Notes under the pieces: model-generated
Told to the model about the DNA's origin: nothing
Databases searched by the model: none
What the model saw: the letters and a program-made list of their open reading frames with translations, nothing else
Shown here: positions 21,410-31,735 of the stretch, one piece after another
Layout: every line of letters starts with the position of its first letter
Numbering within the stretch: the first letter of the stretch is position 1
Position numbers and translations under genes: made by a program
DNA from: Oopsacas minuta
Lineage: Eukaryota; Porifera; Hexactinellida; Lyssacinosida; Leucopsacidae
Direction: 5' to 3'
Assembly: GCA_024704765.1 (NCBI GenBank)
Contig: JAKMXF010000077.1
Coordinates: 220,567-261,444, forward strand
Length of the DNA: 40,878 nucleotides

Positions 21410-23275
21410 TAGGCCGGATCGAGAAAAATATACATCGTCGCTTCAACTTCTACCCAAGGCAAAAGTTGCCTTTACTCTTTTCTAGGAAAATGCGAGACAT
21501 AAATTTGAAAAATATTTCGAGTTGACCCTTGCAGTTTTATATTTTGCTGTGTCACTTTCGCAAACTTGACTTTAAATTGTCCGAATTTTCTAATTCCTTT
21601 GACTTAGCCCCGTTAGATATATTATTTGGTAATAGTAAGACGCATATTTGCTTTCGAATGGTGTATTAGGCTAATTTCTATGTCCAAGGTTACTCAAGTT
21701 ATCAAGATATTTTTGCATATTCTATCATACCCTAATAATATTACCCACCTCCTTTTTTCTGAAGATTTGCAAATGCATAATTCTTACAAAAATAGCTATA
21801 TCCTCACCAAACTTAGTATAATTCTGTATCTAGATCCAAATTCATCAATAGATTACCACAAAGAAATTTTACCAACTTTCCTTATCTCTTGCTCTTAACT
21901 TAGTTACCATTTATCTGGCATGGAATTTATGGTCAATTATTGTATCTGAATAAAAACTCACTCAAATGACTCATATTATAGAATGATTATATTCCTATAA
22001 TTTATGTAATTTTGAATATGGTAGGATACACGCTTAGTATTGTAGTATTTCATCCTGTTTTTGGTTATCCTGGACTCATCCCAGAAAATCTACTCCCAAT
22101 AAAACTAGATCTATATAATCATTATAGTATGCTTAGAAATGAAGATTCTAAATTAACTAGAGATGATATAGCGAAATAATTACCTGAAGTATTAGTGCGT
22201 ATCTACAATTTGGCTTCCATACCCACGAAATCAGAGCTCCAAATATAACAGTACATCATTTCTGAAATTATCGAGAGAGCAAAACTTTTTGCTTCTTGAA
22301 TTTGGCATTTGTAACTTGAGACGTCGACAAGACATTGAATTCGGAATTATAGGCTGGATACGAGGATATTGCTTGTTTTGGATACTTTTTCTGTAGTATT
22401 TAGATCTCTCAATAACATCAGAAATGATGTACTGTTATATTTGGAGCTCTGATTTCGTGGGTATGGAAGCCAAATTGTAGATACGCACTAATACTTCAGT
22501 TAATTATTTCGCTATATCATCTCTAGTTAATTTAGAATCTTCATTTCTAAGCATACTATAATGATTATATAGATCTAGTTTTATTGGGAGTAGATTTTCT
22601 GGGATGAGTCCAGGATAACCAAAAACAGGATGAAATACTACAATACTAAGCGTGTATCCTACCATATTCAAAATTACATAAATTATAGGAATATAATCAT
22701 TCTATAATATGAGTCATTTGAGTGAGTTTTTATTCAGATACAATAATTGACCATAAATTCCATGCCAGATAAATGGTAACTAAGTTAAGAGCAAGAGATA
22801 AGGAAAGTTGGTAAAATTTCTATGTGGTAATCTATTGATGAATTTGGATCTAGATACAGAATTATACTAAGTTTGGTGAGGATATAGCTATTTTTTGTAA
22901 GAATTATGCATTTGCAAATCTTCGGGAAAAAAGGGGGTGGATAATATTATTAGGGCATGATAGAATATGCAAAAGTTTCATGATAACTTGAGTATCCTTG
23001 GACATAGAAATTAGGCTAATACACCATTCGAAAGCAAATATGCGTCTTACTATTACCAAATAATATATCTAACGGGGCTAAGTCAAAGGAATTAGAAAAT
23101 TCGGACAATTTAAAGTCAAGTTTGCGAAAGTGACACAGCAAAATATAAAACTGCAAGGGTCAACTCGAAATATTTTTCAAATTTATGTCTCGCATTTTCC
23201 TAGAAAAGAGTAAAGGCAACTTTTACCTTAGGTAGAAGTTGAGGCAACGATGTATACTTTTCTCGATCCGGCCTA
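21410..23275. mobile_element. Foldback element, 1866 bp, almost entirely two inverted arms
   Basis: The left arm, beginning TAGGCCGGATCGAGAAAA at 21410, runs to about 22290. The right arm, about 22400 to 23275, is its reverse complement, ending TTTTCTCGATCCGGCCTA. The spacer is only about 100 bp. Over the outer 150 bp I count about five differences, so the arms are nearly identical, in sharp contrast to the decayed host element. Perfect 8-bp duplications (GGAGACAC) flank it, and its removal restores continuous P-transposase homology. It has no recognisable coding sequence. The 8-bp duplication and TAGG start suggest a hAT-mobilised non-autonomous element; this is inference. Confidence 0.9.
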
Positions 23276-24106
23276 GGAGACACCAATCATACTCGATACT
23301 TCTCTCATTCAATCTTTAGCCTTTATTGCCGGTTATTGTGTTCATTCCATCTTCAAAATTGCTTTCTATTCTAAGCGAGGTATTACTCACTCTTCTGGCG
23401 TAAGAGATATGAAAGAAGTGAACAGTATTAGCTCTCAGTGTTTGTTAAGTCTTGTTGAAGAAGATACTCTCGATTAGATATAACTGATCCCGTCTATGGT
23501 TTAATATGTTCGATTGACAGAGGAGGCCTTAAGTCGCCTTCAGCTCCAGTACTTGAAGCAGTTGTAATTTTGTGGAAGGTCTACTCCAGGATCGAAATGG
23601 ATTCTAGTCTCTTCAATCTCTTTATAACAGGTCCATCTCGGAAGATCTTAGTTTCCTTATCATTAAATGTAATCGAGAGTAATGAAACTAAGTTTTGGAG
23701 AAACAAATGCCCTACTTGTGACACAATAGGATGAAATATCTTAAAGAAGATTATTTTTTAAGCAAACAACTGTGTCCTAGCTAACAAAGTGAAGAACATG
23801 AATTCGTTGAAAAGGACATTAACTGAAAGCTCGCATAACTCTCGCAAATACACCAAATTCAAATGAAAATAATTAGTAATTTTGCTGTTGGCAGTCACTT
23901 TGTTGTCCTAGCATTTCTTATTTCTTTATTTATACAATTTTTGTTGTAGTAGTGTAAATATGATTACCTTCTATCTACCATTTGGTACGAATATTGTCAA
24001 AAACAATGGTATTAATCTCAAGATATCATATTCAATATATGCACTTTAAGTAATCCATGGTCCCAATGAACAGTCAGGCCGTATATTACGTAGGTCACGA
24101 CTTGCT

Positions 24107-24451
24107 ATATTATAACTCTAACCAAAATATTCTTCTAGTCATAAATAATAAAATATCATAGCCTACTATACTTAAGGAGTAACAACTGATTATGATTATG
24201 GAACATGGGCCAGGGATACATGATGCGACCGAACTGACATGTTAAGGTATATGCGAGTAATCATCATTATATGGTACAGCGAATTTTTACGCCTAGTTTG
24301 AGGGCCCTTTGGGCCTCTAGTTTTTTACCATGGACCTATAATGAATAAATTTAAAGATATAATTAACTCACAACAGGAAAATATTTCTATGTAATACATG
24401 TTGGTTTTGAATTTTTACTGAAGTGAAGAGTTTACACATTTGTTTTCCAAC
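24107..24451. other. Unassigned AT-rich spacer
   Basis: No motif recognised. A GGGCCCTTTGGGCC-like GC patch at about 24302-24317 is a short palindrome. Confidence 0.45.
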
Positions 24452-24453
24452 TA

Positions 24454-25766
24454 CAAGGGTTGTTCAATAAATAATGAGCTTTTTTTCATAATGTATATAA
24501 TAAACCTATACTTATCATAATTGATATCAAATGTTTCGATAAATTCCCCCTTTAACTTTATACATCCTTCCATCGTTCTGGTAACTTTTCCAGCCCAGTG
24601 GTATAGATTTCTTTAGGGGTCCCTTTTTTCCACCGTTTTATTACGCACTCCAGCAGTATAAAATCCTCAAATCTCTTCCCGAAGGGGTCTCTTCATCTTT
24701 CTAAACATTCAATAGTCGTTCGGAGCCAGGTCTGGACTATACGGGGGATGAGGTAGACATTCGAATCCTAAGTCGTCAATTACAGCCCTTTGTCTTAGAG
24801 TTTACATGGGGCCTTGCGTTGTCATGTTGCAGCAATACGCCACGTGTCAACTTGCCTCGCCTCTTACGTGTAATCGCTTGACGCAATTCTTTCAATTCGT
24901 CAACGTAATAATCACTGTTTATGGTGGTCTTCTCAGGCAACCAGTCGGGGTGTATAATTCATTCCCTATCCCAAAATACTGTTGCCATTCTCTTCCCTGC
25001 TGATTTTGCCGCCTTTACCTTGATGGGTACAGGTTCATCACGTCTCCTCCACTGCTTCGATTGAGTTCTGCTCTCTGGTTCATAATAATGAAACAAAGTT
25101 TCATCCCCCGTTACTATACGATCCAAAAAGTCCTCCTCTGCCTTGTATCTTGAAAGTAATTCTTTGCTAACTCTGACCCTTCCACGTTTTTGTCTTTTGA
25201 AAGAAGTTTTGGAACCCAACACGCAGTTTCCTTCGACATTTCCAGATCTTCAGTGATAATCGAGTGTAGTATGGCTTTTGATATACCTACCCTCTCTTCT
25301 AACTCCAGCAGGGCTATTCGTCTGTCCTCGTCCAAAATGGTTTGGACCCTCTCGATATTACTGCGGGTTTTGAGGAAGTCGGACGAGCTGGACGACGGTC
25401 ATCGTGGAGGTCCTCATCGCCACTATCAAAACGTTCGATCCATCTATATATGGAGGCTTTCGAAGGACATTCATCACCAAAAATATCCTGTATTTCACGA
25501 AGAATGTATGAGCCAGTCTCCCCTTTTTCCACACGTACCAAATTATGTTGTTTTCCTTCTTTGCTAAATCCACTACTTGAAAAAAGTAGCCTATACAAAT
25601 GAAACCTTATACTGAAGAATATGCTAGTAGAATAAAAACATATTGTATAGATTCTATAGAAGTTGGACAATCAAATTAAGCTTGCCATCTGATATTAGAC
25701 TTAGAGCTGTATTAACTAGAATATGAATTCGATACATTAGTCTCATTACTTATTGAACAAACCTTG
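24454..25766 (-). mobile_element. mariner element, complete with TIRs, 1313 bp
   Basis: Ends CAAGGGTTGTTCAATAAATA inward from 24454 and CAAGGTTTGTTCAATAAGTA inward from 25766, with TA at 24452-24453 and 25767-25768. Size and gene position are standard for mariner. Confidence 0.9.
24486..25573 (-). pseudogene. mariner transposase (DD34D type), decayed
   Basis: On the minus strand: an N-terminal HTH with EIQDIFGDECPSKASIYRWI and FDSGDEDLHDDRRPARP (about 25500-25390); ILDEDRRIALLELEERVGIS (25330 region); LDRIVTGDETLFHYYEPESR with the first catalytic D (about 25110); MATVFWDREG; LLQHDNARPH with the second (about 24830); and HPPYSPDLAPNDY with the third D (about 24750). A stop directly follows the NDY motif where Trp is expected. 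The C-terminal VIKRWKKGTPKEIYTTGLEK block leads to the stop at 24486. Frameshifts occur near 25340, 25215 and 24800. All three catalytic acids are readable, but the frame is not intact. The start codon is uncertain; the ATG at 25573 needs a nearby frameshift. Confidence 0.85.
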
Positions 25767-25768
25767 TA

Positions 25769-26543
25769 TATCATGTTGTCAGATCAAGAACAAAGATCTT
25801 AGATTTTGGCTTTGGATGGAACTTTTGACTTATGGCAAGAACTTCAGTCTTTGACATGAACTTTATGTATAAAATTGGTATGAAAATGAAACGAAGATTG
25901 AATAATCGATTAGTTTTGGGAAGAAAATGGCATGAATTGGGTAAGAAAATGGCATGAACATTTCAGTGTGACTAGAGCTTTGTGGACACATCATCTAGAA
26001 ACACCGCATATATGTACATATATTTCTGAAAATAGAATTCCTAGCCGCTGTTCTACCTCAGGACTTTCACAATGAAGTAGAATTTCCGGTATTTACAATG
26101 GCACACAAGCCGGTTGAACCCAGAAACTATTTGCTTCGGGCTCTCTACAAGACGTTGCTGATCTAACGACTGTTTACGAGTTTCCAATAATTGAGGGAGG
26201 GAAACGTTGGGTATATACCTTATCATGAGTACCCAATTGAGATTCACTTGCATCGCAAATATATAAACCTGAAAAGTTAAGTTACCGCCTATTTACTTGG
26301 ATTCCCATTATAGCAATCAGTACAGTCACGAATCCACGGAGAGTCACAAATGAATGATCAACTCCGAAGCTATGAATCTCAGTTGAAATGCATGCGCAAT
26401 AACAGGAGTTTATCCATGAACCGGACCACAAAATGGAGCCCAGGCATAATTTGGGCTACCTGGAAACTATCAAAGAAACAAGCCATAATATTCTATTTAT
26501 TCTAGCTAATGAGATGTTAGACAATTATAATACAAAGACGAAG
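25769..26543. other. Unassigned sequence
   Basis: An open frame at 26053-26253 (minus) has no family motif that I recognise. No terminal repeats were seen. A near-perfect tandem phrase (GAAAATGGCATGAA) occurs twice at about 25922-25956. Confidence 0.4.
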
Positions 26544-26551
26544 TAATAGAG

Positions 26552-27452
26552 CACTGCTTCTCAACCAGGGGGATATCGCCCCATTGGGGGGGATGGCAAT
26601 ACCGAAGAGGGGAGATGAACGCAAGAGGGGGATACATATTCGGAGAGAACCATCTGTACCGGGTGTGCGTAAATAATTTAGTCAGAAGAGGCTCTTCGCT
26701 ATCACTACTTATTTTACACCTCGGTATTCAATTTCTCGCCCTTTTAAAACCCATTTGAATTATACGTCGATAAAGTTAGTACTCAGATATAATTGTTGTT
26801 AATACTTTGTGAGCCTTACAATGTAAGGGTTCGAAATGATGGCATGCATCTGAAAATATAAATCGCTTTTGTATGACAATAAATATTAAGTATTCAATTG
26901 GAAACGTAATCGATGTATGAATTCCAATAATGTGATTAATATGGTCCAAGCTTTTCAGACGTTCTATCAATTCCTAAATACCTGCTAACCACGATGGATA
27001 CGTCACTGGAAGATATGATGGACATAGACAACATACAAGTAGAGAAGTTGTATATTCAAATGAGGAGGCAAAAGCTAAATATTCTTGTGCTAACAAAACT
27101 AAATTCTGGCTTAGTGAAGGGGATAGCACCAAATCTTTTCAAAACAGCTGAAAGATTGCTTTTGCTTCCATTTCCAACAGCATATATTTGTGAGAAAACG
27201 CTTTCTTCAGCAAATTTCTTAGGTCAAAACACCGCAGGCGACTTGACTTCAGAGAAGATTTAAGGATATGAGCATCAAGTTATAGTCCAGATATTGAAAT
27301 ATTAGCATCTAATAAGCAATTACAAGGTTCGCATTAATTACAGTTAATTTGAATGAAAAAGAACTAAATTTCAAATTATTTGGAGAAAGGGTGGGGGGCC
27401 AAAAGGGAGATTAAACTTAATGGGGGGGGCCAGAAAAGGTTGAGAACTACGG
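26552..27452 (+). mobile_element. hAT element, internally deleted, 901 bp
   Basis: The left end is CACTGCTTCTCAACCAGGGG at 26552. The right end, reversed, is CCGTAGTTCTCAACCTTTTC at 27452. Both fit the common hAT 'CAGTGGTTCTCAACC' terminus, and both carry subterminal G-runs. Flanks TAATAGAG (26544-26551) and TATTGGAG (27453-27460) agree at 6 of 8 positions, consistent with an old 8-bp duplication. Confidence 0.8.
27070..27330 (+). pseudogene. hAT transposase C-terminal dimerisation domain
   Basis: LLPFPTAYICEKTLSSANF (27168-27220) matches the 'LLPFPTTYLCE.GFS' signature. A frameshift then gives RRRLDFREDLRI (RNRL..EDLR block), a stop, and SPDIEILASNKQLQGSH with the terminal 'QA.PSH'-like ending. 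Only the last 90 or so residues of a transposase of about 600 residues remain, so catalysis is impossible and the copy is a deletion derivative. Confidence 0.75.
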
Positions 27453-27460
27453 TATTGGAG

Positions 27461-28475
27461 TATTCAGTAAAAGGTATTTGGGAGTTCAGAATAATTTTGA
27501 ACCGGGTCCTTCAAGGAAATTTCACAAAAGATTTTGCATCCATTGGAAATCAAAATTGCACAATGGAATTCTAAACAGGATGTGGCTAAGAAATTTCAGA
27601 CTAAGAGGATTGTTAACAATCTAAATAGTAAGTCTGAAGACCATACAACCCATCCCAAGAGATATGGTTCTGAAGAATGGAACTAGAATTTTGCTATAAA
27701 ATCCAAAAATGGAAAAAATTATTGAGTTTATCTCAGATAAATGCAATAATCATCGTAGACTTTCAACCTAGGATCATAATAGCTTATTTTCGTCTTGTAC
27801 GCCATTGTAGCTCGAAAAATATGAAGTTTGTAAATCTATCCTAAATACTATGCACATTCGAAGATAATTATTCGGGGCACGAAGAGTACTGCCATGCTAA
27901 TGAGAGTGAACAGCTTAGAAAATTTGTGCATATACCTGTAAAATCACTCTTCGTTGTAGTAAGTGGTCTTAAGGAGTATACCAAATTTGTGAAAATCAAA
28001 CTAGGGAATTAGAGAAACGCTTCTCTACGTTAATACTTAATATATAATGCGAGGTAATTGAAAGAGTAACATCTCAAAATTAGGATAGTAAACTGTTGTA
28101 TACTTTAGGTATCCATGCTTATGGCAATAGAGGCAGTTGTAAACTGTTATACAACAGATTTTTGGATAAATAGTAATTTTTCAAAATTATCACTAAAGAC
28201 ACTTTGAAGTAGTCGTATTAAAATTGTTGCTCAAATTTCAATACCTGCATGGGATGTTAAATAGCAAGATATACAATAAATTATCAGAAACAAACATAAA
28301 AATAAACTTGGCTTAGGAAAGTTCCCGAAAATAGTTTTTTATCATTTGAAGGTGCCTATCAATATTAATAATAACTAGTTCGGTACGCTTATGCAGAAAG
28401 TTAAAATTAAAGATACTACAACATTTAGGATCGATAATACAAACTATACATGCTAGCTCTCTCAGGTTTGGTGAC
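27461..28475. other. Unassigned AT-rich sequence
   Basis: No motifs or terminal repeats recognised. Confidence 0.45.
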
Positions 28476-28664
28476 ATGCTAGAAAGATATGATAATTTTA
28501 ATTTAGAAGGTCTAGGCCTGGGAAGTTACATGGAAAATTCTTTGCGCATTTATTTATTAATAAATGACAAAATTTTCACACCTAAATACATAAGTATATG
28601 GTTAATGGTTAATGTATCCTACGAGATGTGTTATGATTTCTACTATGATGTAAATGAGAGATAA
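28476..28664 (+). other. Short unrecognised open frame
   Basis: A 62-residue frame with LLINDKIFTPKYISIW and YDFYYDVNER, followed past the stop by an in-frame DRADLEIKFERLYSP phrase. Composition is coding-like, but I recognise no family. It may be a transposon fragment; function unknown. Confidence 0.2.
28549..28558 (-). promoter_or_regulatory. Possible polyadenylation signal of the DRC5-like gene
   Basis: The minus strand has two overlapping AATAAA words about 210 nt downstream of the DRC5-like stop codon. Nothing closer is canonical. Confidence 0.3.
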
Positions 28665-28769
28665 AGTGATACTGAAATTGACAGAGCAGATCTTGAAATT
28701 AAATTTGAAAGACTTTACAGTCCAGTGAAACACAACCTCATACTACAGAATTAATTATAATATAAAATA

Positions 28770-29748
28770 TTAAATATGCAAAATTTGCCTTTGTTTATTT
28801 CTTTCCAATATTTGAGCAATATATGTCTCACTCTCCTGGGAAATATCTGTCAGTGTTAAATTAAGATCCAATAAGGAATAGTTCTCCTCAATCCTATCTT
28901 GTATGTACTTGCCACCCGATTCATGAAAGCTGTTGCAACATAGATCAATAAATTTGAGACCGTTGTTCAATACCAGCATTTCTGCCAAACAACGACAACT
29001 AAAATCAGTCAAATTATTACTACTCAAATTTAAAGACTCCAAAATGTGATTTTTAATCAATGCCTTAAAGATATGTTCAGAACCCTCATCTCCTAATCGA
29101 TTCAGCTTCAAGTTTAAACATTTTAATGTAATGTTTTGCTCAAGCCCATGAGAAAATGATGCTGCACCTTCCATACCAATTAAATTATTAGACAGGTCAA
29201 TATGAGTTAAGTGACAATTCATTGAGGATAAAATCTTCCCAAAATACTTGAATCCGTGATCACTAATCTTATTATGTGAAAAGTCAATACTTCTGATAGA
29301 AAGGTGATTCATCAGAGCACCATGAATAATCTTAAAATGACTACAATTCAATAGACTACTAATAACTCCTAAATGATACAGATTTAATGATAACTTTAGA
29401 CCCTCAGAAAGATTTATAGCGTCTGAGGTAGAAAAATTGAAATAACTCCAATCAAAGTTCATCCCAACATTCTTTGTTGAATAGCTAATCACAAAAGTAT
29501 GCAATCTGTGTAAATTTTTCAAAATATACCTAGGGTTAAAATGTTCAAATATTGGTAGGTCAGAAAGTACATCTTCGTTAGCTTCGGTATAATGATCAAT
29601 AGATTTATTTTGATAAGGTTCATCATATTGTAAATGATTAATCAAAAGATCTTCAATATAATTTGCAGAACTAGAAATAGTTTCATCAAGTAAGTGAGAG
29701 TATTGAATAGAAGAACTTTGTCCCAGATTTGATGAAGTAGGGTTAAAA
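28770..29748 (-). CDS. DRC5/TCTE1-like leucine-rich-repeat protein, C-terminal exon
   Basis: An intact frame of about 326 codons ends in TAA at 28770-28772. It has no in-frame ATG start. Instead, upstream on the minus strand a CTAAC branch-like word and a pyrimidine run lead to TTTCATTAG, an excellent splice acceptor ending at 29749, so this is most likely the last coding exon and upstream exons lie elsewhere. Order: a helical N-terminal part; NVGMNFDWSYFNF, matching the 'CGMNF.W..F' block of TCTE1; then five ribonuclease-inhibitor-type LRRs at about 28-residue spacing (IRSIDFSHNKISDHGF; HLTHIDLSNNLIGMEGA; LKCLNLKLNRLGDEGS; LESLNLSSNNL; LKFIDLCCNSFHESGG). It closes with TDISQESETYIAQILERNKQ, the TCTE1 'QESE..I.Q.L..N' ending. 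DRC5 is a nexin-dynein regulatory complex subunit in motile axonemes. It is the only likely functional gene in the window. Confidence 0.72.
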
Positions 29749-29785
29749 CTAATGAAAGTATGTAGTAAAAAGGACAAATGTTAGG
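29740..29785 (-). promoter_or_regulatory. 3' splice acceptor of the DRC5-like exon
   Basis: Read on the minus strand: CCTAACATTTGTCC, then a T-rich run, then TTTCATTAG at 29749. The upstream frame closes with TAA just before it, supporting a splice junction rather than an upstream start. Confidence 0.55.
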
Positions 29786-29994
29786 ATTGTTTTGTTCAAT
29801 CAAGTGAATAAATCATGATATAATGAAATGTTGTATATTAAGGAAAACATGATTAAAATCATAGTATACCCGAAATAAGAACCGTGATTAATCATCCAAA
29901 GATTAAGTGTTATGATTCACTTATGTTGCTGATCCGGGTTATAAGAATTTTCAGAAACATGTCATGTTTCTAGTAAGACCAGCTGACTAAAAAT

Positions 29995-30145
29995 TTTGGG
30001 ATGACTATCACAACGATTCAATCTATAAAGTGTGTCGATTTTGTTATAACGCCTATCATCAAAATATGTGTCTAAGAAGAACATGCGACTGACTTCCATT
30101 AATTTGGCGATTGCAGAGCATATGAATATTACAACATGGATCTAC
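29995..30145 (+). pseudogene. Possible BED-finger fragment of a hAT transposase
   Basis: A frame reading FWDDYHNDSIYKVCRFCYNA has the W..F / C-x2-C layout of a BED zinc finger, followed by a frame break and a short AEHMNITTWIYEL-like phrase. The second His pair is not clear. Weak evidence from one motif. Confidence 0.3.
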
Positions 30146-30199
30146 GAGCTGCGATAGGAGACATCTATAAGTCAAAGGTATTTTGTGGTAGTTGTAAGC

Positions 30200-30930
30200 A
30201 AGGAATTAGGATCTTTCGAATCAAAGATCATTCGCTCTGGATGGAGATCATTTTAGAGGATCGGAAGAGGATAGTCAATCCATTTAAGATAGTAGGATCG
30301 GATTCGGAAAAATAATTTTCTGAAAAGATACCGATCCTTATAAATATCAACAAACAACAGTGCAATATTCTAAATTAATCCTGAATTACGAGCATAAGTT
30401 GTTACTAACTCGAAACTCTCAATTCAATCCATTCTTACATTAAATTAGTTAAATGATCCACAATGCAAATGGAAAATTAGAGTAATAACGTACAGTCGAA
30501 AGATGTTTTCGTAGATATTATTTGTTTTAACTTTATGGATTTCTCAGATTGTAAATAATGTAAGATTTATATAAATACCAATCGTTTATTCTTACTATAT
30601 TTTCTGGGGCAAATTACTGCAGGAATACCGATTTCGACAGTATGTTGAAACAAAGTTGTTACAATATACTAACGATATTAAAGAGTAGTTCAAACGCCAG
30701 AATTACTTAAATATATATGGTAGCACTTTGTGAAATGATGTACAGCCTATGAATGTATGAATAATCAGAAATCATATCATGATTATAGTGGAAACTTCCA
30801 GCAATACTATTCGAATTATTCAACTGTATTTCGAAAATGGATCATCAAGTAAAGAATCTTAATTTGGATCGTGATCGGGTCGAAGATCCTTTTAGAATTT
30901 AGGATCGGAACCGTGAACGCCATCCTTTAA
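30200..30930. repeat. GGATCGG-rich region with a diverged direct repeat
   Basis: AGATCATTTTAGAGGATCGG (about 30245) and AGATCCTTTTAGAATTTAGG followed by ATCGGAACCG (about 30884) are related direct copies some 640 bp apart. Around 30290-30340 AGGATCGG faces CCGATCCT. Repeat-derived DNA of unknown family. Confidence 0.35.
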
Positions 30931-31727
30931 TTGAGGAAGTCTAAATGCCCCAGTTGTAACCATAGGTCTCGTCTATTAGACTCAGAAAGTGGTAAGCTGA
31001 GCAAAGAGAAAATAAATTTTGATAAACTAAATAATGATTCAACCCGAATGTCGAAATTAATCCTAATATTGCTCGTAGGTGACACCATGTACACATGCAA
31101 ATTGATGTCATACAGGCTTGTCAAAAGGTCTGGTCAAGTAAACGTGTTATGAAACACTCAAACTTCTAAGTTGAGGAAACTATTTCGCAGGAAGGGTCGA
31201 ATAACATAAATTAACCGAAGATCTCATAGCAAAATCTACTAATAAATACTCTCTAAGGTTCAGTTAGTGACAATAACCTTATTACCTCATTTAGTAATCT
31301 ATCATCAGATTAGCTATCAGATTCGAATAATCAATTAGCTGAAGGAAATTCCATATAAGTGTTCTAACACAACATAGAACTACTTTTTGAGCAAAAGGCA
31401 GTCCGAGAAATGCAGAAGTTAGGTCATATGGCTTTGGGAGTCTTATTTTAAAAAGTGATTTGTTTACCCTTAGGTAGATTGATAAGAGGATAGAACGAAA
31501 ATGGTCATTATTTGGTGAAATAAATAATTTCACAATCCATCAAAATGAAGAGCTCTCCAACAAAAAGGACTGAACTAGCTTCAATTGGAATTTGCACTTA
31601 TGTTCAATTGTTGTTGAATATTACCACACAAGAACAGTTGAATAGAATCACATGACTTGTAGTACAGTATGAAGGCCGTAAACTATTACTAAAGCTCCTG
31701 TCAACATCGTTTCAATGCTTCCAGATA
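30931..31727. other. Unassigned AT-rich sequence
   Basis: Open frames at 30927-31152 and 31291-31533 overlap on opposite strands or lack motifs. No repeats recognised. Confidence 0.4.
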
Positions 31728-31735
31728 GTCTATAT

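Larger units (their letters stand above)
19263..23866 (+). pseudogene. P-element-type THAP transposase 2, decayed and interrupted
   Basis: ATG at 19263 gives MPNTYSAPG, where the first zinc-binding Cys of the THAP finger is replaced by Tyr. After a frameshift, CRSNYSGEPYTPEY and NVFVCSNHS follow. Downstream: WDKWFSDDTSINLLKL (about 19740); an (AT)n expansion in the frame at 19799-19818; LHMDKIHLKSEFSYTTG (about 20330, first catalytic D); and AFMISSLCKK. The stretch that in element 1 carries TDNYPMN and the RNNW block is missing or unrecognisable around 20560-20640, so the second catalytic aspartate is lost. Then AKTAHRLTTKSCWPSCLERQ (about 20700), RFRHSGIVLEGIANHLTKNC (about 21050), EMMSGAQYN-like sequence, the foldback insertion at 21410-23275, and a C-terminal part ending at the TGA at 23864-23866. 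Inactive beyond doubt. Confidence 0.82.
19005..24099 (+). mobile_element. P-superfamily transposon 2, 5095 bp including nested foldback
   Basis: Termini CATGACCTACGTAATATAAG at 19005 and, reversed, CGTGACCTACGTAATATACG at 24099 are flanked by identical 7-bp duplications ACTTGCT (18998-19004 and 24100-24106). The TIR continues through GGCCTGACT and CCATGGATTACTTAAAGTGC for about 75 bp. The family resemblance to element 1 is clear in the terminal CGTGACCTAC, GGCCTG and CCATGGAT words, but the two are distinct subfamilies. Without the nested element its length would be about 3.2 kb. Confidence 0.88.

Noticed and set aside
21626-21898. 90-residue open frame within the foldback element
   Set aside because: It lies in one inverted arm and has no family motif; the mirrored arm offers an equally meaningless frame.
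29749-29777. Extension of the DRC5-like frame to 29777
   Set aside because: It would start on TTG, and a TAA lies just upstream; the interval is a typical intron acceptor tract.
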